64,000 nucleotides of DNA. Origin: Clostridium yunnanense. GTDB taxonomy: Bacteria > Bacillota > Clostridia > Clostridiales > Clostridiaceae. The notes under the pieces are model-generated. The model did not search any database and had not been told where the DNA came from. It saw only the letters and a list, made by a program, of their open reading frames with translations. A program made the position numbers and the translations under genes. Positions 1 through 10,356 of this stretch are shown here, in pieces. How positions within the stretch are numbered: position 1 is the stretch's first letter; each line of letters begins with the position of its first letter. The stretch spans positions 372,001 through 436,000 of the forward strand of contig NZ_JAENHN010000010.1 of assembly GCF_016595795.1 (NCBI RefSeq), in the 5' to 3' direction.

Positions 1-60
1 TATAAGATATTTAAAAAGAAATATGGGACTACCCCAAAAGAATATAGGGAAAAAAAGTAG
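1..60 (+). CDS. AraC-family transcriptional regulator, C-terminal end only
   Basis: The window opens inside a gene. Frame 1 reads YKIFKKKYGTTPKEYREKK followed by TAG. The F-K-K-x-x-G-x-T-P-K-E-Y-R pattern is the end of the second helix-turn-helix of AraC/XylS DNA-binding domains, and the two full AraC genes in this window end in very similar sequence. Only the last 19 residues are present, so effector and target cannot be read. It lies directly upstream of the rhamnose operon and may be a third regulator of the locus (inference from position). Confidence 0.75.
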   Translation, partial: YKIFKKKYGTTPKEYREKK

Positions 61-62
61 AG

Positions 63-110
63 CAACTGTTGCATCAATGGATAAAATCCTTTGGCAACAG
101 TTTTTTTATT
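63..110 (+). terminator. Rho-independent terminator after the AraC fragment
   Basis: AACTGTTGC (64-72) pairs with GCAACAGTT (94-102) and is followed by a run of seven Ts. It lies three bases after the stop codon of the partial AraC gene. The remaining stretch to the rhaB start (111-331) holds no gene that I can see. A weak operator-like pair, GACAAA at 250 and TATAAT at 269, has the 19-bp spacing of the regulon sites but no well-placed -10 box. Confidence 0.85.
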
Positions 111-331
111 GCTTGTATGTTTTTAGTGATTAAAAAGGAATTTAATGAAGTATAAGGAAAGCTTTCTACAGGATGGGGATGAGAAGGCTTTTATGAGTTT
201 TCAGAATAAGTCCATACAGACTAATAGTGCAAATAAGGTTAATAAATTAGACAAACATAGTTATTAAATATAATTAGTATATTTAATATAATCAAGTTAT
301 GAAAATGATTACGACGTAAGGGGGATTTTTT

Positions 332-1735
332 ATGGAATACCATCTAGCCGTTGATATTGGGGCTTCTAGTGGAAGACATATATTGGGATTCATAGAAGAT
401 GGACAACTTAGATTAGAAGAGATTTATAGATTTAGCAATGGGATAAAAAAGGTTAATGATGAATATTGCTGGGATCTTAAAAGTTTATTTTTAGAAATCA
501 AAAAAGGAATAAAGAGATGCAAACAAATAGGGAAAGTGCCTAAAAGTATAGGAATAGATACTTGGGCAGTAGACTTTGTATTATTGGATGAAAATGAAGA
601 GGTTTTAGGTAATACAGTAGCTTATAGAGACGACAGAACAGAAGGAATAATGGAGGAAGTTTTTAAAACACTTCCTAAGGACATGCTGTATTTATATACA
701 GGAATTCAGTTTCAGAGATTTAATACAATTTATCAGCTGATGGCTATAAAAAAGAAAAATCCTGAGTATCTTAAAAAATCTAAAACATTCTTAATGATAC
801 CTGATTATTTCAATTTTCTTTTAACAGGAAAGAAAGTCAATGAATATACGAATGCTACATCAACTCAGCTTGTAAACTCCTTTGATAGAACATGGGATGA
901 AAATATACTGGAAGCTTTAGGAATAAATAAAGATATATTTCAAGAAATAAAACTTCCTAAAACCAATCTTGGGAATTTGAGAAGTGAATTAGTTGAAGAA
1001 TTTGGATTTGATATGGAGGTAATTTTACCTGCAACTCATGATACAGGATCAGCTTTTATATCTTCAGTATGTAATGATGAGGATAGTGTTTATTTAAGTT
1101 CTGGAACTTGGTCTCTTATGGGCGTTGAGAATAGATTCCCTATTTGTGTTCCACAATCAATGAACTACAACTTTACAAATGAAGGGGGAATTGATTATCG
1201 ATTTAGGTTTTTGAAAAATATTATGGGTCTTTGGATTATTCAAGAGGTTAAAAGGATGTATAAAGATGGATATTCCTTTGCAGAGTTAGTTGTAAAAGCT
1301 AAAGAAGCTGATAACTTTAAATCAATTATAGATGTAAACCATGATAGGTTCTTAAATCCTGAAAATATGATTACAGAGATACAAGCTTATTGTAGTGAAA
1401 CTAATCAAGAAATCCCTAAAACTTTAGGTGAAGTAGCTTATTGTGTATTTAATAGCTTAGGCATAAGCTATGGAGAATCTATTAAGGAACTTGAAGAAAT
1501 ATTTGAAAAGCAATATAAGCGAATTAATGTTTTTGGTGGTGGATGCCAAAATGAACTACTTAATCAACTAATAGCGGATAGGACACACAAAGAAGTTCTG
1601 GCAGGACCAGTAGAAGCAACGGCAATAGGAAATATTGTAGCGCAATTGTTAAGTTTTAATAAGGTTAATGATCTTGGAGAAGCAAGAGATATTATTTTAA
1701 AGTCGTTTGAAATAAAAAAATACTTACCACAGTAA
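332..1735 (+). CDS. rhaB: L-rhamnulokinase (RhaB)
   Basis: FGGY-family sugar kinase that phosphorylates L-rhamnulose to L-rhamnulose-1-phosphate in the cytoplasm. The 467-residue length is normal for RhaB. Visible marks are the N-terminal phosphate loop DIGASSGRH, the catalytic Asp237 in [10 protein letters not shown] (same number as in the E. coli enzyme), the SSGTWSLMG segment and the C-terminal ATP-site motif FGGGCQN. A GTAAGGGGGA ribosome site precedes the ATG. It is the first gene of rhaB-rhaA-rhaD, with 17 bp to rhaA. Assignment rests on the motifs together with the neighbouring isomerase and aldolase. Confidence 0.96.
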   Translation: MEYHLAVDIGASSGRHILGFIEDGQLRLEEIYRFSNGIKKVNDEYCWDLKSLFLEIKKGIKRCKQIGKVPKSIGIDTWAVDFVLLDENEEVLGNTVAYRDDRTEGIMEEVFKTLPKDMLYLYTGIQFQRFNTIYQLMAIKKKNPEYLKKSKTFLMIPDYFNFLLTGKKVNEYTNATSTQLVNSFDRTWDENILEALGINKDIFQEIKLPKTNLGNLRSELVEEFGFDMEVILPATHDTGSAFISSVCNDEDSVYLSSGTWSLMGVENRFPICVPQSMNYNFTNEGGIDYRFRFLKNIMGLWIIQEVKRMYKDGYSFAELVVKAKEADNFKSIIDVNHDRFLNPENMITEIQAYCSETNQEIPKTLGEVAYCVFNSLGISYGESIKELEEIFEKQYKRINVFGGGCQNELLNQLIADRTHKEVLAGPVEATAIGNIVAQLLSFNKVNDLGEARDIILKSFEIKKYLPQ

Positions 1736-1752
1736 ATTTTGAGGAGGATATC

Positions 1753-3009
1753 ATGAATATAAAAGAAAGATATTTAGAGGCGAAAAAAGATTACGAAAAG
1801 TTTGGCATTAATGTAGATAAAGTATTAGAAGATCTTGAGAAGGTTAAGATTTCTATTCACTGTTGGCAGGGGGATGATGTAACTGGTTTTGAGGTTTCAC
1901 AAAGTGATCTTTCAGGTGGAATAGCAGCAACAGGAAACTATCCAGGAAAGGCTAGAAATGCTGAAGAATTAAGAGCAGATTTAGATAAAGCGCTATCTTT
2001 AATTCCAGGAAAGCATAAGGTTAATTTACATGCAATATATGCAGAAACTAATGGAGAATTTATAGAGAGAGATGAAATTAAGCCAGAGCATTTTGAAAAT
2101 TGGGTAAAATGGGCAAAAGAAAAAGGTTTAGGGTTAGATTTTAATCCAACAATATTCTCACATCCAAAGGCAGCTGATGGGTTAACTTTATCACATCCTA
2201 ATAAAGAAATAAGAGATTTTTGGATAAAGCACTCTATAGCCTCAAGAAAAATAGGAGAGTATTTTGGAAAAGAACTTGGACAAACTTGTCTAACTAACCT
2301 TTGGATTCCAGATGGATATAAGGATATTCCAAGTGATAGATTAGGACCAAGAGCAAGACTTAAGGATTCTTTAGAACAAATTTATGCAGTAGATGTAGAT
2401 AAAAGATACAATTTAGACTGCGTTGAATCTAAGGTATTTGGTATAGGTGCAGAGTCTTATACAGTAGGTTCAAGTGAGTTTTATCTAAACTTTGCAGCTA
2501 GAAATAACATAATGTCGTTAATGGATACAGGACATTACCATCCAACAGAAGTGGTTTCAGATAAATTGTCAGCTATGCTTCTATTCAATGAAAAAGTAGC
2601 ACTTCATGTAAGTAGACCGGTTAGATGGGATAGTGACCATGTAATAATTTTAGATGATGAACTTAAAGAAATTGCAAAAGAGATAGTAAGAAATGATGCT
2701 TTAGATAGAGTAATAATAGGTCTTGATTTCTTTGATGCAAGTATTAATAGAATTGCAGCGTGGACTATAGGTACAAGAAATATGATAAAAGCCTTGTTAT
2801 CAGCAATGCTTACACCTAATGAATTATTAAAGAAATATCAAGATGAAGGAAATTTCACTGAAAGATTAGCTTTAATGGAAGAAATTAAGACTTATCCAAT
2901 GGGGGATATTTGGAATTACTACTGTGAGAAAAATGGAGTGCCAGTAGCTGAAGGCTGGATAAAAGAAGTTAAAGAATATGAACAAATTGAATTAGCAAAA
3001 AGAAAGTAG
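1753..3009 (+). CDS. rhaA: L-rhamnose isomerase (RhaA)
   Basis: Converts L-rhamnose to L-rhamnulose using a divalent metal pair in a TIM barrel. It has 418 residues, the usual family length. Metal and substrate motifs are present in order: [37 protein letters not shown] and [13 protein letters not shown], carrying the Glu, Asp and His ligands known for RhaA. A GAGGAGGA ribosome site precedes the ATG. It sits 17 bp after rhaB and 9 bp before rhaD, so the three are surely co-transcribed. Confidence 0.97.
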   Translation: MNIKERYLEAKKDYEKFGINVDKVLEDLEKVKISIHCWQGDDVTGFEVSQSDLSGGIAATGNYPGKARNAEELRADLDKALSLIPGKHKVNLHAIYAETNGEFIERDEIKPEHFENWVKWAKEKGLGLDFNPTIFSHPKAADGLTLSHPNKEIRDFWIKHSIASRKIGEYFGKELGQTCLTNLWIPDGYKDIPSDRLGPRARLKDSLEQIYAVDVDKRYNLDCVESKVFGIGAESYTVGSSEFYLNFAARNNIMSLMDTGHYHPTEVVSDKLSAMLLFNEKVALHVSRPVRWDSDHVIILDDELKEIAKEIVRNDALDRVIIGLDFFDASINRIAAWTIGTRNMIKALLSAMLTPNELLKKYQDEGNFTERLALMEEIKTYPMGDIWNYYCEKNGVPVAEGWIKEVKEYEQIELAKRK

Positions 3010-3018
3010 GGATAAAAA

Positions 3019-3837
3019 ATGGCTATAGCAGATATGCACTTTATTAAAGAATTTCAAAAGATGACAAATGATGCCTGGCTTAAAGGATGGCATGAAAGAA
3101 ATGGTGGAAACATCACTTATAGATTAACCAAGGATGAATCTTTATGTATAAGTGGATTTATAGATGAAAATGTACCGTATAAGCCTATAGGAGTAACAGT
3201 TAAAAATCTGGCTAATGAATACTTCTTAGTAACTGGAAGTGGAAAATTCATAAGAAATATCTCTCTTGATTTAGAAGCTAATGTAGGAATTGTTAAGATC
3301 GATGAAACTGGAGAAAACTATAAAATAGTTTGGGGACTTATAAATGGAGCTAGACCAACTAGTGAACTACCATCACATCTTATGAGCCATTCAGTTAAAT
3401 ATGCACAAACAAACGGCAAACATAGAGTTATAATGCATTCTCATGCTACAAATTTAATAGCATTAACCTTTATATTACCTCTTGATGGAGTAGTATTTAC
3501 AAGAGAACTATGGGAAATGGCTACAGAGTGTCCAGTAGTATTTCCAAGTGGTATAGGGGTTGTGCCATGGATGGTTCCTGGTGGGGCTGAAATTGCAGAA
3601 GCAACAAGTGAATTAATGAAAAAACACGATATAGTCATTTGGGCTCATCATGGAGTGTTCTGTTCTGGAGAAGATTTAGACTTGACTTTTGGACTTATGG
3701 ATACTGTAGAAAAGTCAGCTGAAATATTAGTAAAAGTTTTATCTATGGGTGGAAAGAGACAAACTATAACTTCACAAAACTTCAGAGATTTAGCTAGAGA
3801 CTTTAATGTAAGCATTTCAGAAGAATATCTTAAATAA
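3019..3837 (+). CDS. rhaD: L-rhamnulose-1-phosphate aldolase (RhaD)
   Basis: Class II zinc aldolase that splits L-rhamnulose-1-phosphate into dihydroxyacetone phosphate and L-lactaldehyde. The 272-residue length matches RhaD. Visible marks are the phosphate-binding WHERNGGN, the PTSELPSHL segment with the catalytic Glu, the zinc-binding HSHATN and the later HHGVF carrying the third zinc His. It follows rhaA by 9 bp. A hairpin sits between it and fucO. The products feed glycolysis (DHAP) and the reductase encoded next (lactaldehyde). Confidence 0.96.
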   Translation: MAIADMHFIKEFQKMTNDAWLKGWHERNGGNITYRLTKDESLCISGFIDENVPYKPIGVTVKNLANEYFLVTGSGKFIRNISLDLEANVGIVKIDETGENYKIVWGLINGARPTSELPSHLMSHSVKYAQTNGKHRVIMHSHATNLIALTFILPLDGVVFTRELWEMATECPVVFPSGIGVVPWMVPGGAEIAEATSELMKKHDIVIWAHHGVFCSGEDLDLTFGLMDTVEKSAEILVKVLSMGGKRQTITSQNFRDLARDFNVSISEEYLK

Positions 3838-3842
3838 TTAAA

Positions 3843-3880
3843 TTACCCTCAATTCTAATTGAGAGTAATACCTAAATTTT
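3843..3880 (+). terminator. Hairpin in the rhaD-fucO gap (attenuator or partial terminator)
   Basis: ATTACCCTCAATT and AATTGAGAGTAAT form a stem with a very short loop directly after the rhaD stop. The T run follows about eight bases later and is interrupted, so this may only partly stop transcription and lower fucO expression relative to rhaBAD. Confidence 0.5.
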
Positions 3881-3938
3881 TTTATATGAAGAGTTAATTA
3901 TTTAACAAAAATATAATTATAAGAGGAGATTGATTTTT

Positions 3939-5093
3939 ATGGCAAACAGAATGGTCTTAAACGAGACAAGCTATTTAGGTGCAGGAGCAATAGAAAATAT
4001 TGTGACAGAAGTTAAGATAAGAGGCTATAAGAAGGCTTTGGTAGTTACAGACAAGGACTTAATAAAGTTTAATGTAGCTACTAAGGTAACTGACTTATTA
4101 AAAGAAAATTCTTTGGATTTTGAAATCTTTGATGAAGTAAAAGCAAATCCTACTATAAATGTTGTGAAAACAGGTATAGAAAAGTACAAGGAAAGTGGTG
4201 CAGACTATTTAATAGCAATAGGCGGAGGTTCTTCAATTGATACTGCAAAGGCAATTGGAATTATTATAAACAATCCTGAGCATGAAGATGTAAGAAGTCT
4301 TGAAGGGGCAATTCAAACTAAAAATAAATATGTTGATATTATAGCTGTACCAACAACAGCTGGAACTGCAGCAGAAGTTACAATAAACTATGTTATTACA
4401 GACGAAGAAAAGAAACGTAAGTTTGTTTGTGTAGACCCTCATGATATTCCAGTAATAGCTATAGTAGATTCTGAAATGATGTCATCAATGCCAAAAGGAC
4501 TTACTGCAGCAACAGGTATGGATGCTTTAACTCATGCTATAGAAGGATATATAACTAAGGGAGCTTGGGAGTTAACTGATACTCTTCATTTAAAGGCTAT
4601 AGAAATTATAGCACGTTCTCTTAGAAGTGCTGTAGCAAATGAGCCTCAAGGAAGAGAAGACATGGCTATTGGTCAATATATAGCAGGTATGGGATTTAGT
4701 AACGTTGGACTTGGAATAGTTCACTCAATGGCACATCCTCTAGGTGCTTTCTATGATACTCCTCATGGAATTGCAAACGCAGTATTACTTCCATATGTTA
4801 TGGAATATAATGCAGAAGCAACAGGAGAAAAATATAGAGATATAGCTAAAGCTATGGGAGTTAAAGAAGTAGATTCTATGTCTCAAGAAGAATACAGAAA
4901 AGCTGCTATTGATGCTGTTAAAAAGCTTTCAGAAGATGTAGGAATTCCTAAAGTATTAAGTGAAATAGGAGTTAAGGAAGAGGATTTACAAGAACTTTCA
5001 GAATCGGCATTTGTAGACGCATGTACACCAGGTAATCCAAAAGATACGAATGTAAGTGAAATATTCGAGATTTATAAAAAGGCTTATAAATAA
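3939..5093 (+). CDS. fucO: Lactaldehyde reductase / 1,2-propanediol oxidoreductase (FucO)
   Basis: Iron-dependent group III alcohol dehydrogenase that reduces L-lactaldehyde to 1,2-propanediol, re-oxidising NADH from rhamnose fermentation. The Fe ligands are visible as the Asp and His in GMDALTHAIEGY and the two His in HSMAHPLGAFYDTPHG; the nucleotide loop GGGSSID lies near residue 95. I chose ATG 3939 because AAGAGGAGA lies 9-17 bp upstream; an in-frame TTG at 3930 is too close to that site. It follows rhaD by about 100 bp with a hairpin between. No propanediol dehydratase genes are seen here, so propanediol is probably excreted (inference). Confidence 0.95.
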   Translation: MANRMVLNETSYLGAGAIENIVTEVKIRGYKKALVVTDKDLIKFNVATKVTDLLKENSLDFEIFDEVKANPTINVVKTGIEKYKESGADYLIAIGGGSSIDTAKAIGIIINNPEHEDVRSLEGAIQTKNKYVDIIAVPTTAGTAAEVTINYVITDEEKKRKFVCVDPHDIPVIAIVDSEMMSSMPKGLTAATGMDALTHAIEGYITKGAWELTDTLHLKAIEIIARSLRSAVANEPQGREDMAIGQYIAGMGFSNVGLGIVHSMAHPLGAFYDTPHGIANAVLLPYVMEYNAEATGEKYRDIAKAMGVKEVDSMSQEEYRKAAIDAVKKLSEDVGIPKVLSEIGVKEEDLQELSESAFVDACTPGNPKDTNVSEIFEIYKKAYK

Positions 5094-5095
5094 TA

Positions 5096-5125
5096 AAAAG
5101 GTGAGAGATTTTCTCACTTTTTTAA
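5096..5125 (+). terminator. Terminator between fucO and the convergent AraC gene
   Basis: GTGAGA (5101-5106) and TCTCAC (5112-5117), flanked by an A run and a T run, form a hairpin usable from both strands between two convergent genes. Confidence 0.8.
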
Positions 5126-5150
5126 TTTACACCTTTTTAAAAGTTAGCTC

Positions 5151-6410
5151 TTATTTTTTATTTGATTGGTATAAAGATTTATATTCTTTTGGATTAATTC
5201 CAGTTATTTTTTTGAAAGTTTTAGTAAAATGACTTTGATCTATAAAACTTAAAGGTGCATATATATCAGCTAGAGATTTTTCTCCAGTCCTTATCAACTT
5301 TTTTGCTTCTTCTATTCTTTCTTTTTGTATATATTCACTAATTGAAATGCCAACTTCTTTCTTAAATAAGTGAGATAGGTAATTAGCATTCATTGATAGA
5401 TGATCAGCAATCTGGGAAACGGTTATTTTTTCATATAAATGTTCGAACACATAGTTTTTACACTTTACTACATTAATGGAGTAGTTTTCTGACCTAATTT
5501 TATGTACTCTTTCCGTATAATCAAAAAGAACTTTTCCGTATATCTCATTTATACCTACAATAGTATTACATTCTTCAATAGCCTGGATATAGAAGTCACT
5601 GAGACTAAGTGCTAGTTCCCAGTCAAGGCCTCCTTCTATTGCAGCATGAGAAATAAGTGAAATAAAGCTAATAAAAATATTCTTCTCATTTCTTAAAGGA
5701 TTTTTTGAATGGAGTCCTTTCTCGCCGCCTACAGAATTAGACATTAGAAATTCCTTTAACTCTTCTACATTACCTTCCTTTATGTAGTTTAACAGCTGAA
5801 CCTCAAAGCCTTGAGAATGATGATAAACACTATCTCTTCTTTTTTTAGATTGTGATATGTCAAAAGAATTTTTGTTTTCATAAGTAACATTAATAAGCTC
5901 ACTGTAATTTTGAAGATCTTCGAAATCTAGTTTGTAGTTGTAAATCTGATATAAAAGCAGTGAAACTAGCTCTAAGAAGGCAGTGTAATCCATTATAACT
6001 ACGTGATTATAATACTCTACTAAGCTTTTTTTAAACTTATGCTGTATGTCGAATTCTTTAATTAAATTACTAATAGATTTTTCATCAATTTCAGAGGAAA
6101 GTGTTGGACCAATTAAAACGGTACCAGTGAAAACGTCATTAATAATTATTTTAGAACAAAAAAAGTTCTCAAGATATTTGGTGGTTTTTAGCCCAAAAAA
6201 CTTATCAGAGTTACAAATATTGATGAGTTCACTAAATATCTGATGTTTATCGGTATATAGAGGGTTCTGGCTATGTTCATATGAGTATTCAAATAAAACT
6301 TCACCGTTTACATCAAAAAAATAAATAGGTATATTTGATATTCCAAAAATTTTTCTGCATATATATCTGATATCGTCAATTGAGGATAAGTTACTTCTTA
6401 ATGAAACCAT
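5151..6410 (-). CDS. AraC-family transcriptional regulator, probable rhamnose regulator
   Basis: A 419-residue regulator. The first 200 residues form a sensor-like domain beginning SLRSNLSSIDDIRYICRKIF, without a cupin signature; the family has GAF/PocR-like sensors but the ligand is unknown. The last 100 residues are a double helix-turn-helix: ITVSQIADHLSMNANYLSHL, FKKEVGISISEYIQKERIEE and a second HTH ending FKKITGINPKEYKS. A close paralogue lies at 25478-26755, and the two share the segments LNYIKEGN, HAA(I/M)EGGLDWELALSL and the whole HTH. It is divergent from the chemoreceptor gene, whose promoter carries one of the shared operator sites, so rhamnose or rhamnulose-responsive activation is likely. 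Confidence 0.9.
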   Translation of the reverse strand: MVSLRSNLSSIDDIRYICRKIFGISNIPIYFFDVNGEVLFEYSYEHSQNPLYTDKHQIFSELINICNSDKFFGLKTTKYLENFFCSKIIINDVFTGTVLIGPTLSSEIDEKSISNLIKEFDIQHKFKKSLVEYYNHVVIMDYTAFLELVSLLLYQIYNYKLDFEDLQNYSELINVTYENKNSFDISQSKKRRDSVYHHSQGFEVQLLNYIKEGNVEELKEFLMSNSVGGEKGLHSKNPLRNEKNIFISFISLISHAAIEGGLDWELALSLSDFYIQAIEECNTIVGINEIYGKVLFDYTERVHKIRSENYSINVVKCKNYVFEHLYEKITVSQIADHLSMNANYLSHLFKKEVGISISEYIQKERIEEAKKLIRTGEKSLADIYAPLSFIDQSHFTKTFKKITGINPKEYKSLYQSNKK

Positions 6411-6585
6411 TTAGAACCTCCTTAGAATAACATATATAAAATATTTAATACTGCAATAGTTATAATACGCTTATTGTAAATATGTATAAAAATTATAACA
6501 TAAGAATTTGAATAGAGTAAAAGTAAATTGTAGTTATATTTAAATTTAAAATTATAACTAAAAAATAAATATTAAACAATCTATA

Positions 6586-6636
6586 TACCAAAACATATGA
6601 ATTGTACAATGAAAAAAGTTTGAAAACCTTTAAAAT
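6586..6636 (+). promoter_or_regulatory. AraC-type operator/promoter, site 1 (chemoreceptor)
   Basis: Half-site TACCAA at 6586 and TACAAT at 6605 are direct repeats 19 bp apart; a -10 box TAAAAT starts at 6631, 26 bp after the second half-site. AAAACCTTTAAAAT (6623-6636) is shared with sites 2 and 3. The second half-site covers the place of a -35 box, as in activator-dependent AraC promoters. Confidence 0.65.
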
Positions 6637-6697
6637 GATTTATGAAAATACTTAAGATAATTAGGTATTCATTTAAATAACAAAAGGGGAAATTAGG

Positions 6698-8173
6698 ATG
6701 GAGAGAAGTATGACAAGTGTGCATGTAGATAGAGTTAACAAAATCTTATTTGGAGTACTATGGATTATTTTTGTTGTAAGTATGTCTATTAATATAAGCA
6801 TTCATAATAATGCTTCAGTGTTTAGTGAAATAGTACTATTTACTATTTTATTGACAGCTACAGTTTTAGTATTAAAGAAAGGTAATAAAAACCTAATTCG
6901 TAATATTATTTCTATAGGATTTTTATTTTATTTAACTGCAGCAACTATTAATGCAACTAGTGATTCAAGAATTACATATATGTATAGTTTTATTTTCTTT
7001 ATTGTATTTATAACCTTGTATTTTGATACGAAATTTTATGCTTTACTTGCATTAGTTGTTGATGCAGTGTTAACTGGAATGGTGTTTTACATTCATGATT
7101 TTTTTGTAGTACTTGCACCATTTTTATTAATTATATTTACGTCAATAATTCTTTATTTTGTAACAAAAAATGGAAGCGATTTGATTAATGAAGCTATAGA
7201 AAAAGAAGAGAAAGCGCAGGAGTTGCTACTAGAACTTAAAGAAACAATGAATATAATAAAGGGCAATACAACTTCTTTAAATACAGATATTATTGAGTGC
7301 AATAATAATTTAATGTCAGTAAAAGAAGGAAGTAACGGTATTACAGTAACTTCAGAGGAAGTAGCGAAAAGTGTAGTTGCTCAAACTATAAGTATAAGTG
7401 ATATTTGCAGTATGATAAATGAAGCAGATAACAAGATGGTAGAAACAATAGAAATAGTAAGGGATATTAAGGATAGATCGGCGAATGCAAATACTGCCGT
7501 TTCACAAGGTGCAGACAATATAGCTGATATGAGTAAACAGATAATTATTATTAATTCAGCGGTATCGGAATCACTAGCTACAGTACTTGAGCTTGAACAA
7601 AGCATGAATGAAATAAATAAATTTCTAGATAGTATAACTCAGATTTCTTCTCAAACCAATCTATTGGCCTTAAATGCAGCAATTGAAGCTGCAAGAGCGG
7701 GAGAACAAGGTAAAGGCTTTTCCGTAGTAGCAGAAGAAGTAAGAAAGCTAGCAGAACAAAGCTCGGAAACAGTAGGATTAATAAATTCAATAATCAATAA
7801 TATAAAAAGTAAGACCAGAACAGCATTAAAGGAAGTTGAAGAAGGAAGTATGGCAATTAAATCTGGTGAAATGATTGTGAAACAAGTTAGTGATAGTTTT
7901 AAAAATATAGAAAAAACTTTTAAAGACATTGATGAACGTATAGATTCAGAGACTAGAATATTTGAAACTTTTACAATGATTTTTAAGAATACACGCCAGG
8001 AAATAGAGGCTGTATCAAGTATATCAGAGGAACACTCTGCAGCAACTGAGGAAATGCTAGCAACAATTCAAAATCAGAATAACAACATAAGCAATATATT
8101 TGAGCTTATAGGTCAGATTAAAGAGTCAAGTGAAGTCCTTGAAAAAATGGCTAATAGAGAAAGTGATATTTAA
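6698..8173 (+). CDS. Methyl-accepting chemotaxis protein
   Basis: Membrane chemoreceptor of 491 residues. About five hydrophobic helices lie between residues 15 and 160, with only short loops and no extracellular Cache or four-helix sensor domain. A coiled-coil signalling domain follows, with the conserved hairpin tip [20 protein letters not shown] and [17 protein letters not shown] near residues 315-355. No clear HAMP segment is seen. AGGGGA precedes the ATG. Its promoter carries the same operator as the rhamnosidase genes, so it probably guides movement towards rhamnosides, or senses through the membrane or a transport partner (inference). Confidence 0.93.
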   Translation: MERSMTSVHVDRVNKILFGVLWIIFVVSMSINISIHNNASVFSEIVLFTILLTATVLVLKKGNKNLIRNIISIGFLFYLTAATINATSDSRITYMYSFIFFIVFITLYFDTKFYALLALVVDAVLTGMVFYIHDFFVVLAPFLLIIFTSIILYFVTKNGSDLINEAIEKEEKAQELLLELKETMNIIKGNTTSLNTDIIECNNNLMSVKEGSNGITVTSEEVAKSVVAQTISISDICSMINEADNKMVETIEIVRDIKDRSANANTAVSQGADNIADMSKQIIIINSAVSESLATVLELEQSMNEINKFLDSITQISSQTNLLALNAAIEAARAGEQGKGFSVVAEEVRKLAEQSSETVGLINSIINNIKSKTRTALKEVEEGSMAIKSGEMIVKQVSDSFKNIEKTFKDIDERIDSETRIFETFTMIFKNTRQEIEAVSSISEEHSAATEEMLATIQNQNNNISNIFELIGQIKESSEVLEKMANRESDI

Positions 8174-8218
8174 TCAAGAATATTAGAAATGATAAATTTA
8201 AAATTATATCAAACACTA

Positions 8219-8265
8219 TTATACCTATAGTGCTACAGTAATGTGGCATTATAGGTGTTTTTTTG
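8219..8265 (+). terminator. Terminator after the chemoreceptor gene
   Basis: ACCTATAGTGC (from 8223) and GCATTATAGGT (to 8256) form a stem followed by TTTTTTT. The rest of the 490-bp gap up to 8666 holds operator site 2 and an AT-rich leader with no gene seen. Confidence 0.82.
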
Positions 8266-8454
8266 CACTAATATAATCAACTATAGACTATAAGTTAATC
8301 AAAAACCTTTTATTTATGAGTAAGTATAAATTGTTTCAAGTTAGATAAATATCAACTAAATCTATATGTTAACTAAATAAATGAAGCAATCTAAATAACT
8401 CTTGAAAGATAAAAAAATATAAAAATAAATTATTTAATATAGGCAAAAGAAATG

Positions 8455-8505
8455 TACAAAATTCTAAGTTTAATACAATTAAATCTATATGAAAACCTTT
8501 AAAAT
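8455..8505 (+). promoter_or_regulatory. AraC-type operator/promoter, site 2 (GPH symporter)
   Basis: TACAAA at 8455 and TACAAT at 8474, 19 bp apart; AAAACCTTTAAAAT from 8492 contains a TAAAAT -10 box at 8500, 26 bp after the second half-site. The sequence from AAAACC to ATGAT is identical to site 1. A leader of about 160 bp follows before the symporter start. Confidence 0.65.
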
Positions 8506-8665
8506 GATATTAAGGTGATAGGAACAATGTGTTACGAAAATTAACTAAATTTCATTTCAGGACTGATATTAGGACTAAATATTTTAAATTTATAAGGGTT
8601 GTACTTATCTTAAATTTTCTATTATTTTGTTCCAATCAAATAAAATTTTATAGGGGGAACTTATT

Positions 8666-10057
8666 ATGAAATCAAAAGAAATATTACAAGATGAAAACAG
8701 AAAGCTTACCTTTTTGGAGAAATGCGTGTCTGCTTCAGGAGGTATGACAGGAACCTTTTTCTTTCAAATGATTCAAATGTATTTATTGTTTTTCTATACT
8801 GATATCTTTAAGGTAAGTCCACTGTATGTTGCAGGGCTTTTCTTGGTAGTTCGTATTATAGATGCAATCGTTACTCCATTATTTGGAATACTTGTAGATA
8901 AAGTAACAACACCATGGGGAAAATATAGACCTTGGTTTTTGATTATAGGTATACCAACGGCTGTATTTGGATTTCTAACATTTACAACTGTTGATCTGAG
9001 TTCTACTGGAAAGATTGTATACGTAACCATAACGTATTTAGTTTTCAGTGTATGTATGGCGATAGCACAAGCTCCAGGTGCAGCAATGACACCAGCTATG
9101 ACAAAAAGACTAGATGATAGAATATCTCTTGGTACATTTAATTACATTTTTGTTATGATTGGAGCTATGTTTGTTAGTATTGGTGCATTACCTCTAATTA
9201 ATGCGCTGGGAAGTGGTAACCAAGCTAAAGGATTTAGTATGTTAATGGGTAGTGTTGGTATAGTAGCTATATTATTAAATTTTGCTCAGTTTGCAATCCT
9301 TAAAGAAAGGTTTGTAATCCCTAGAGATAAAGATGCTAAATATTCCTTAAAACAAACTGCTGATAGCGTATTAAAAAATAAAACTGCAATTATAGGACTT
9401 GTGTTTATATTCATACTTAATCTATCTAATGGTCTTAAATCTGCAATAATGATACATTATTTTAAGTATTTTTTCAATAATGAAGGTCTTATGGTAACTA
9501 TGGGTATCGTAGGATTGGTTCCAACTATGCTGGGGGTAATGCTAAGTGGTGTTATAACTAAGAAAATTGGAGTTAGAAATAATTTAGTGGTAGGCTCACT
9601 TATTTCAATAGTTACAACTGTATTAGTATTATTTATCCCTTCAACTCCAAATGGAATGACAGTTTTTATAGCACTTTCGGCAATAGGGGCATTATTTGGA
9701 GGAATTACTATGCCAGCTCAAGGAACCTTGATGCCTGCAGCTATGGACTATGCGGAATGGAAAACTGGTATAAATTCTAATGCTTTCATGGGATCATTAC
9801 AAGGCTTTATGCAAACCTTCGCAACAGCTATATCGGGGGCTATAGCTGCTGGCGCATTATCAGTCATTGGATATGTGCCAAATGCAGAGCAAAGTAGTAC
9901 TACATTATTTGGATTAAAGGTTTTGATGAGTATTCTTCCAGCTATAATTTATGCATTTACATTAATAGTTTGGAAGTTTGACTTAACAGAAGAGAAACAA
10001 AAACAAATAGCACATGAACTTTCAGAACGTAGAAAAGCTGCTCAAGTTGAAGCATAG
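8666..10057 (+). CDS. GPH-family sugar:cation symporter, probable rhamnoside importer
   Basis: A 463-residue, 12-helix transporter of the glycoside-pentoside-hexuronide:cation symporter family (MelB type). Family marks are the FFYTDIF segment of helix I-II, the D-x(3)-D-x(6)-G pattern in RIIDAIVTPLFGILVD followed by GKYRPW, and the central cytoplasmic loop near residue 220. TAGGGGGAA precedes the ATG. Its promoter carries operator site 2. With cytoplasmic rhamnosidases downstream it most likely brings in intact rhamnosides or rhamnose; the substrate itself is inferred. A strong terminator makes it a single-gene unit. Confidence 0.92.
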   Translation: MKSKEILQDENRKLTFLEKCVSASGGMTGTFFFQMIQMYLLFFYTDIFKVSPLYVAGLFLVVRIIDAIVTPLFGILVDKVTTPWGKYRPWFLIIGIPTAVFGFLTFTTVDLSSTGKIVYVTITYLVFSVCMAIAQAPGAAMTPAMTKRLDDRISLGTFNYIFVMIGAMFVSIGALPLINALGSGNQAKGFSMLMGSVGIVAILLNFAQFAILKERFVIPRDKDAKYSLKQTADSVLKNKTAIIGLVFIFILNLSNGLKSAIMIHYFKYFFNNEGLMVTMGIVGLVPTMLGVMLSGVITKKIGVRNNLVVGSLISIVTTVLVLFIPSTPNGMTVFIALSAIGALFGGITMPAQGTLMPAAMDYAEWKTGINSNAFMGSLQGFMQTFATAISGAIAAGALSVIGYVPNAEQSSTTLFGLKVLMSILPAIIYAFTLIVWKFDLTEEKQKQIAHELSERRKAAQVEA

Positions 10058-10138
10058 AAATCTTGTTAATAAAAGTGGTATTTTAGAAATATTTTATTTA
10101 AATACTGCTTTGTAATTAAGACTAATTAATAAAGTACA

Positions 10139-10181
10139 AAAAATTACTGCAGTACATAGGCTGTAATGCAGTAATTTTTAT
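10139..10181 (+). terminator. Strong terminator after the symporter gene
   Basis: AAAAATTACTGCA (10139-10151) and TGCAGTAATTTTT (10167-10179) form a 13-bp perfect stem. The rest of the gap to 10453 holds operator site 7 and no gene I can support. Confidence 0.88.
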
Positions 10182-10356
10182 ATATAAATCTTGGTTAAAA
10201 GGTATTTAATAAAGAATGAATCAGATACTGGCTTTGAGAAAGTGGTTTAACAAAACAACTATATATGGATTTTTTTGGAGATTTAATTGTTAAAAATAAT
10301 AATTTTATAGTAGTAAATAGAATGGAAAATTTAATTATAAAACAAAGTGAAAAATA

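Noticed and set aside
242-292. Eighth AraC operator upstream of rhaB
   Set aside because: GACAAA and TATAAT have the 19-bp spacing, but no -10 box stands at +26 and both half-sites have mismatches; too weak to list as a feature.
7381-7929. Three minus-strand frames inside the chemoreceptor gene
   Set aside because: Overlapping shadows produced by the Glu/Ala-rich coiled coil; no ribosome sites.
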